From Glebionis coronaria (lineage: Eukaryota > Streptophyta > Magnoliopsida > Asterales > Asteraceae): a DNA stretch of 64,000 nt. Each line of letters opens with the position of its first letter. Positions within the stretch are counted from its first letter, which is position 1. Location of the stretch: assembly GCA_025667525.1 (NCBI GenBank), contig CM046881.1, positions 27,415,580 through 27,479,579 of the forward strand. The letters are read 5' to 3'. Under the pieces are notes generated by a model, which saw only the letters and a list, made by a program, of their open reading frames with translations, searched no databases and had not been told where the DNA came from. The position numbers and the translations under genes were made by a program. Below are positions 59,710 through 64,000 of this stretch, in pieces.

Positions 59710-60366
59710 GGTAGTGATCTCATTGAATAGTTGATGATGACTAGCGTTTTATACACACCCAACAAAAAGATTGTATTTCCTGGAGTAGTAGGACTTAGTT
59801 GATGAAAATAAACACAATGTATCTATTATTAGAGTTAAATATAACGAAATTAGTGTTCTCGTGAAAAGAGTAAGAATGACGGATGATATAAACGCGGTCG
59901 CGCTTATGAAGAAACTATGACATCCTAGTTTTCATGAAAATATTGTTTCATTTTTTAATTGAGAGTCTGATACGATTATAATTATTACGCCTATGAAGAA
60001 AGGGGTGCTAGGTTGCCTGCGCTTCTTGTGAAAAATCCTTACATAGAAACCGCATCCATTTCTTTGTAGGGATTTACCACGAGTTAAACAGCCAACGAAC
60101 ACTCCTTTCTTCATAGTGTAAAATTAAAATCGGCATCAGACTCTCAAACCAAAAGGGCAACAATATTTGCATGAAAACTACCGTATATGAGTTCCTTTCT
60201 TAAGATCAATCGACATTTACATCATCCGTCATTTTCACTCTTTTCAGGTCAGCATTGATTTCATCATATTTAACTCATATACATTGTGTTTCACTTCAAC
60301 AACTACATCTTCATGTGCAATCAATACAATCTTTTTGTTGTTTAACTTTTCAATGAGATCACTACC
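59710..60366. repeat. Long imperfect inverted repeat with a very short loop
   Basis: The arms 59710-60048 and 60058-60366 are reverse complements with many mismatches and gaps, roughly three quarters identical by eye. Landmarks are GGTAGTGATCTCATTGA with its complement at 60350, GAGAGTCTGAT with ATCAGACTCTC, and CTATGAAGAAAGG with CCTTTCTTCATAG. The loop is only about nine bases (CCGCATCCA). Transcripts would fold into one long hairpin. The minus strand of the right arm, after TTTTTTCAG at about 60382, reads open for about 45 codons (SELMRGSDLIEKLNNKK, then HEDVVVEV). It looks like an exon, but I do not recognise it. A resemblance to plant PDS5-type proteins crossed my mind and is too weak to use. 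Confidence 0.8.
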
Positions 60367-60749
60367 CCTCATGAGCTCGCTCGCCTGAAAAAAGATAAAT
60401 GTTAGATTCAACAAGTGAATAGAATATCAACTACTACTTACACAAGCAGGTCAACGTAACTAGTAACATTAAAAACTATGAAGATAAATTAGGTATTTTT
60501 AAAATTAATATAAACAATATAATATTAGCTAAAAGCGCAAAAAGTTGTTAAAGAAAAACCCAAAACTGTAAAAAAATATATGTGGATCACATAAAAACTC
60601 TTCCCATCATAACAAAGAATGTTTTAAAAGTACCCAATCAAAACGATGTGTGTACGTTTAGATATGGGATTTAGTTGGTGTGTTGAACAGACCGAAATGC
60701 CTCTCTACACTTTTTAATTATTTCTTTTCTTAATAAAAAAGATTTAATC
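60367..60749. other. Spacer between two inverted repeats
   Basis: AT-rich, no ORF, nothing recognised. The first 15 bases (TGAAAAAAG region) may be an intron end on the minus strand for the exon-like stretch in the preceding repeat. Confidence 0.4.
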
Positions 60750-60979
60750 TGGTTCATTGATTTTTTACGCATAGTGGGTATGTGTCTCCTCGTATCCAAA
60801 AAATAGACTTTTTATTATATAAGAATTATAGTTTACTTGATTTTTCTCTTTTTCTTTTTATTAATCATCAACGAGACAAAATCACTCACTACTCAGTTAC
60901 TTACATTAGTTATTATCTTCCCTAATCATTTTAAACAACCCTAAACAAAAACAGAACTAAGCCATTAATCTATCAATCA

Positions 60980-61142
60980 ATGGAACCACAACAATCAACC
61001 ACCACTAACAACCCTTAGTCCGACCTCATGTCCTCCGCCTCCAACTTCCTCGACACCATTTCTGTTTAAGTTAAGTATAATCCGGAAGTGGACGGAGCCC
61101 TTCAAAAATTTTGTGATGCTATGCCACCTTTATTTGGGTCCG
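60980..61142 (+). pseudogene. First-exon fragment, left arm of the inverted duplication
   Basis: ATG opens MEPQQSTTTNNP, followed by an in-frame TAG, then SDLMSSASNFLDTIS, a TAA, and KYNPEVDGALQKF. The segment ends at a G|GTAAAC donor at 61142/61143. A TATATAAG at 60817-60824 could be a promoter. The two stops make it a pseudogene. The family is not recognised. Confidence 0.6.
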
Positions 61143-61977
61143 GTAAACTACTTTTTCTATATTTTTACTATGTTAATTGAAATGATATACCAAATTTATA
61201 ATTAGCAACCCCAATTATCTTGACTTCTTCGCTTACGCATAGCTTAAACAAACACCCTTCTTAAGTTTGGCATTAGTGTAAAATGGTAAAAAAAATTAAG
61301 TATTTAAAAAAATATATAAGGATATTCACATGTCATTTTACTCTCCATATCTTGCATATAATTATCTATGCAAACTCAACCAAAAATCCATTCAAACCGA
61401 CAAACCGAGCCGAGCCGAATCGAGCGAAACCGAACCCACAAATTTGTATATTTATGTTGTGCTCGGTTTGGTTTCGAGAAGAAAAATACGCCTAAACTAT
61501 ACTGTAAGGTTTTCTTGATTTAGTTCGGTTTCATTTTTGATCGGTTTTGTTTTTGGTTATCATCCTTATAATTATCTATCAATTTAATTGAGAGAAAAAA
61601 TTAAATGTTTAAAATAGTTTATGATGTCCTCGTCTTGTTCTTATAATGTCTAGGTAAAGGTAAGATGGTTATCAAACATGATGATAGCAAGCTACTTTTG
61701 AATAGGCTTGAGATTAAGCATTTCCTAGCCAAAACGTTTGGTAGAGGAAGAAAAACAACAACAAGACATGAGGAATAGGATGACATGTAAAAAATATCCT
61801 TATATTTATTTTGTAAATACTTCATATTTTTGATCATTTTGCACTAATGCCAAACTTCAGAAAGGTTGTTTGTTTAAGCTATGCATAAGCAAGAAAGTCA
61901 AGAGAATTAGGGTTACTAATTAGAAATGTAGCATATTATTAAATTAAACCTAGTAAAATATAAAAAAAATATTTTAA

Positions 61978-62140
61978 CGGGACCAAATAAAGGTATTCTA
62001 GCATCAAAAAGCTGTTGAAGGGCTTCATCCACTTTCGAATTATGCTTGATTAAAATGGAAATTGTGTTGAGGAAGTCAGAGACGGAGGACACGAGGTCGT
62101 AGTGAGGGCTGTTAGTGGTGATTGATTATTGTTGTTTCAT
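61978..62140 (-). pseudogene. First-exon fragment, right arm of the inverted duplication
   Basis: On the minus strand ATG at 62140 opens MKQQQSITTNSP, then DLVSSVSDFLNTIS, KHNSKVDEALQQL and IPLFGP. It aligns codon for codon with the left-arm copy and is open over all 54 codons. The splice donor seen in the left arm is changed here (CCGTTAAA in place of CGGTAAAC). No downstream exons are evident, so I call it a gene fragment rather than a gene. Confidence 0.55.
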
Positions 62141-62449
62141 TGATTGGTAGATTGATTGTTTGTTTCGGTTTTTGCTTAGGGATGAAATTAATATGATTGG
62201 GGAAGATGACTAGTGTGAGTGACTGAGTGGTGAGTGATTTTGTCTCATTGGTGATTAACAAATAGAAAAAACAGAAAAATCAAGTACACTAAAACTCTTA
62301 TATAATAAGAAGTCTATTTCTTCGATACAAAGAACACATCCTCACTATCCATCCAAAATATTTAATGGGCAGAATAAATCTCCTTTATTAGAAAAAGAAC
62401 AAAATAATAAAAAAGAGTCGACGACATTTTATCTTTTCACTGTCAAAAT

Positions 62450-62735
62450 ATGCTTATGTATCATAAGCCTCAACTTTTGCCTTATTTTGAGACTTATGGG
62501 CTTATATGAGTTTATTATGGTATGATAAACATAAGTCTCAAGATAAGTCACAAAATTCAGGCTTATGAAATATAAGCCAAAATTTAGCTTATTTTCAGCT
62601 TATATTTCATAAGCCCCAATTATAATGGAGACTTATGAGATTATATACGTTTATTATATTATAATAAACTTACATAAGCCCATGAGTCTCGAAATAAGTC
62701 ACATAATTAGGGTTTATGAAACATAAGCCATTTTG
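62450..62735. mobile_element. Palindromic MITE-like element with repeated CATAAGCC
   Basis: The outer arms (about 62450-62523 and 62651-62735) are reverse complements built of GCTTATG, GAGACTTATGGGCTTAT and AAGTTTATTAT. A second palindrome (GGCTTATGAAATATAAGCC and its complement) fills the middle. About 285 bp can fold on itself. No target duplication was fixed and no coding was seen. Confidence 0.65.
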
Positions 62736-64000
62736 ACTTAGGTTTCATATGCTAAAACAAACACCCTTCAATCAGCTATTTTTGTAGTTAAAATGACTCA
62801 ATAAACTTAACCAACAACAAACTATTACAAAAATCATAAGTAGTTTTAAAAGGAACTTAAAAGATCTTAGCAGGCTTTGTGATTCTTGGTATAAGTTTTT
62901 AGAAAAAAAAAATGAGTGAGGTTTTTTTTTAATTTCTGGAGACCAGAGTGAGTTCTTTTTATAATGGTGGAGTGGGTTCTTTTTGTGTTTGTTTAATGTG
63001 TTTTGATTCGTTGGATTTAAAAGCTAAGGTGAATGTCTACGTACCGTTGGATTTTTATCCGTGTGAGGTCAATCAAGTTGATTTCATCAAGTTGCGGATT
63101 GGTAGAGTCAAGTCACATGTGAGTTGCATGATAGGCTCAAATGTACATTGCTTAGTTTATGGTTCCACAAGTAAGGTTACATATATGGCGGTTTTATATA
63201 GGAGTCGGGTGTGTCGCATACTACACTTTATTTTAAATCACGAGAGGTAAATTTTATATAAAATAAATGTTTTCTCGAAACATGCAACACCTAGTTTTAC
63301 ATAACGTCGGTCAATTCTAGTGTTAGTAATCCTAAAAAAAATTGTGCAACACCTTATTACAAATCCTAGGTCCGCCTATGGTTACCTATAAAGTGACCCG
63401 TGGCATATTGAGATGGTCAGGTCCTAAGTGTTAATACGAGACGTAGCGATATGGTGGCATGGTGTTTATAAGGTGCGATTACGGCGTCAAAAAGTATTTA
63501 TAAAATTTTATCATATTTTATGATTATAGTGAGTAGTAAACATTAATAAACCCAAACTCAAATCAATATGAATAAATGCAAGCTCAAATCTCAAATATTA
63601 GTATATCCTCAATACGCTTCAAAAACACTCGACATACCTGCACCTATGCGTGTCTTTTCACGCTTAGAGCCGACGCTTTAGCGTATTTTGTAACTTTATA
63701 GCCACGTCTCACGTCTGTTTACAAGTCATACAAAAATCTAACTATAATTCTATCATTACAACTTTTAGATTAGTGGTATTTTTTGTTTTGTCAAAGTGAA
63801 AATGATATTTTGTCACAATAGGGGATGCGATTCTACCTATATATAATTCACGAGAGATTTGTCGCTAATCAAAATTCATCGTAAAATATATACTAAGGAA
63901 ACCAACTACGATAGTCGAGTTGGTTTCACAGGAACGACTCACGTATGCCTTTCATTTATATACATATTGGTTATGATATTTTTAAAATATTGGTTCAGCT
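62736..64000. other. Right end of the window, no recognised gene
   Basis: An ORF of 100 codons at 62948-63250 (plus) has several Cys and Val, but no domain I know and no codon or splice context to support it. The stretch at 63400-63990 includes GCGTATTTTG and TACGATAGTCGAGTTGG words and no long ORF. I cannot assign it. Confidence 0.4.

Larger units (their letters stand above)
60750..62370. repeat. Large inverted duplication carrying two opposed gene 5' ends
   Basis: The left arm (60750-61346) and right arm (61770-62370) are diverged reverse complements of about 600 bp. They are separated by a 423-bp spacer rich in CCGAGCCGA words. Landmarks include TAGACTTTTTATTATATAAG with its counterpart at about 62296, GAGACAAAATCACTCAC with its complement at about 62228, and ATGCATAGCTTAAACAAAC-like sequence near the inner edges. 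Each arm holds an ATG-led exon-like segment followed by a splice-donor-like site (see 60980 and 61978), so the duplicated unit is promoter, first exon and part of the first intron of one gene. Confidence 0.85.

Noticed and set aside
62948..63250. 100-codon ORF as a gene
   Set aside because: No domain, no splice context, no paralogue in the window and an AT-rich setting where such ORFs occur by chance.

Overview
This is plant nuclear DNA: intron-containing plant UDP-glycosyltransferase (UGT) genes sit in a thicket of nested LTR retrotransposons and small inverted-repeat elements. The UGTs look most like the UGT76 group and the repeat families are eudicot in style. Asteraceae is my guess, not something the sequence proves. 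No rRNA, tRNA gene, CRISPR or bacterial-type feature was seen.

Layout. 1-11171: the 3' end of a Ty3/Gypsy element (Athila/Tat-like) with its 3' LTR at 9708-11171, split by a complete but decayed minus-strand Sirevirus-type Copia (445-9575, TSD TAGTG). 11172-12502: the rest of an old, apparently solo LTR. 12503-26571: most of a decayed plus-strand Copia, itself split by a young, apparently intact Tekay-like chromovirus (14614-24553, TSD TCGAT) with a 1515-codon gag-pol ORF ending in a chromodomain. 26572-28328: the C-terminal end of another degenerate chromovirus with MITEs. 28786-41304: UGT copy 1, dead, interrupted by a 7.5-kb non-coding LTR element (29637-37184, TSD CTCAG) and a 2.1-kb internally deleted Copia (37901-40048, TSD CAAGC). 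42105-44032: the left halves of the same nested stack whose right halves lie at 11172-28328. 44033-47446: unassigned repeat-like DNA. 47447-52202: a second copy of the UGT block with an intact two-exon, 455-aa UGT (49657-51501). 52772-57235: a minus-strand Copia with non-canonical TA..TA LTR ends (TSD CTCTA). 57636-58769: a miniature LTR element. 59710-62735: three inverted repeats, one carrying two opposed copies of a gene's 5' exon.

Main conclusion. A UGT block and the transposon stack in front of it were tandemly duplicated. One Copia insertion can be followed from its 5' LTR and gag start (42557-43093) into its gag remainder, RT and 3' LTR (12503-26571). The two halves match in reading frame and carry near-matching TSDs (CATAA and CAAAA), yet lie in the reverse order expected of one insertion. 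After duplication, copy 1 was destroyed by two LTR insertions plus a frameshift, while copy 2 stayed intact and lost most of the stack. Four further UGT first-exon fragments flank the two genes, so the ancestral cluster already held several UGTs.

Transposon ORFs are annotated by domain. Identity levels and ages are by eye, not computed.
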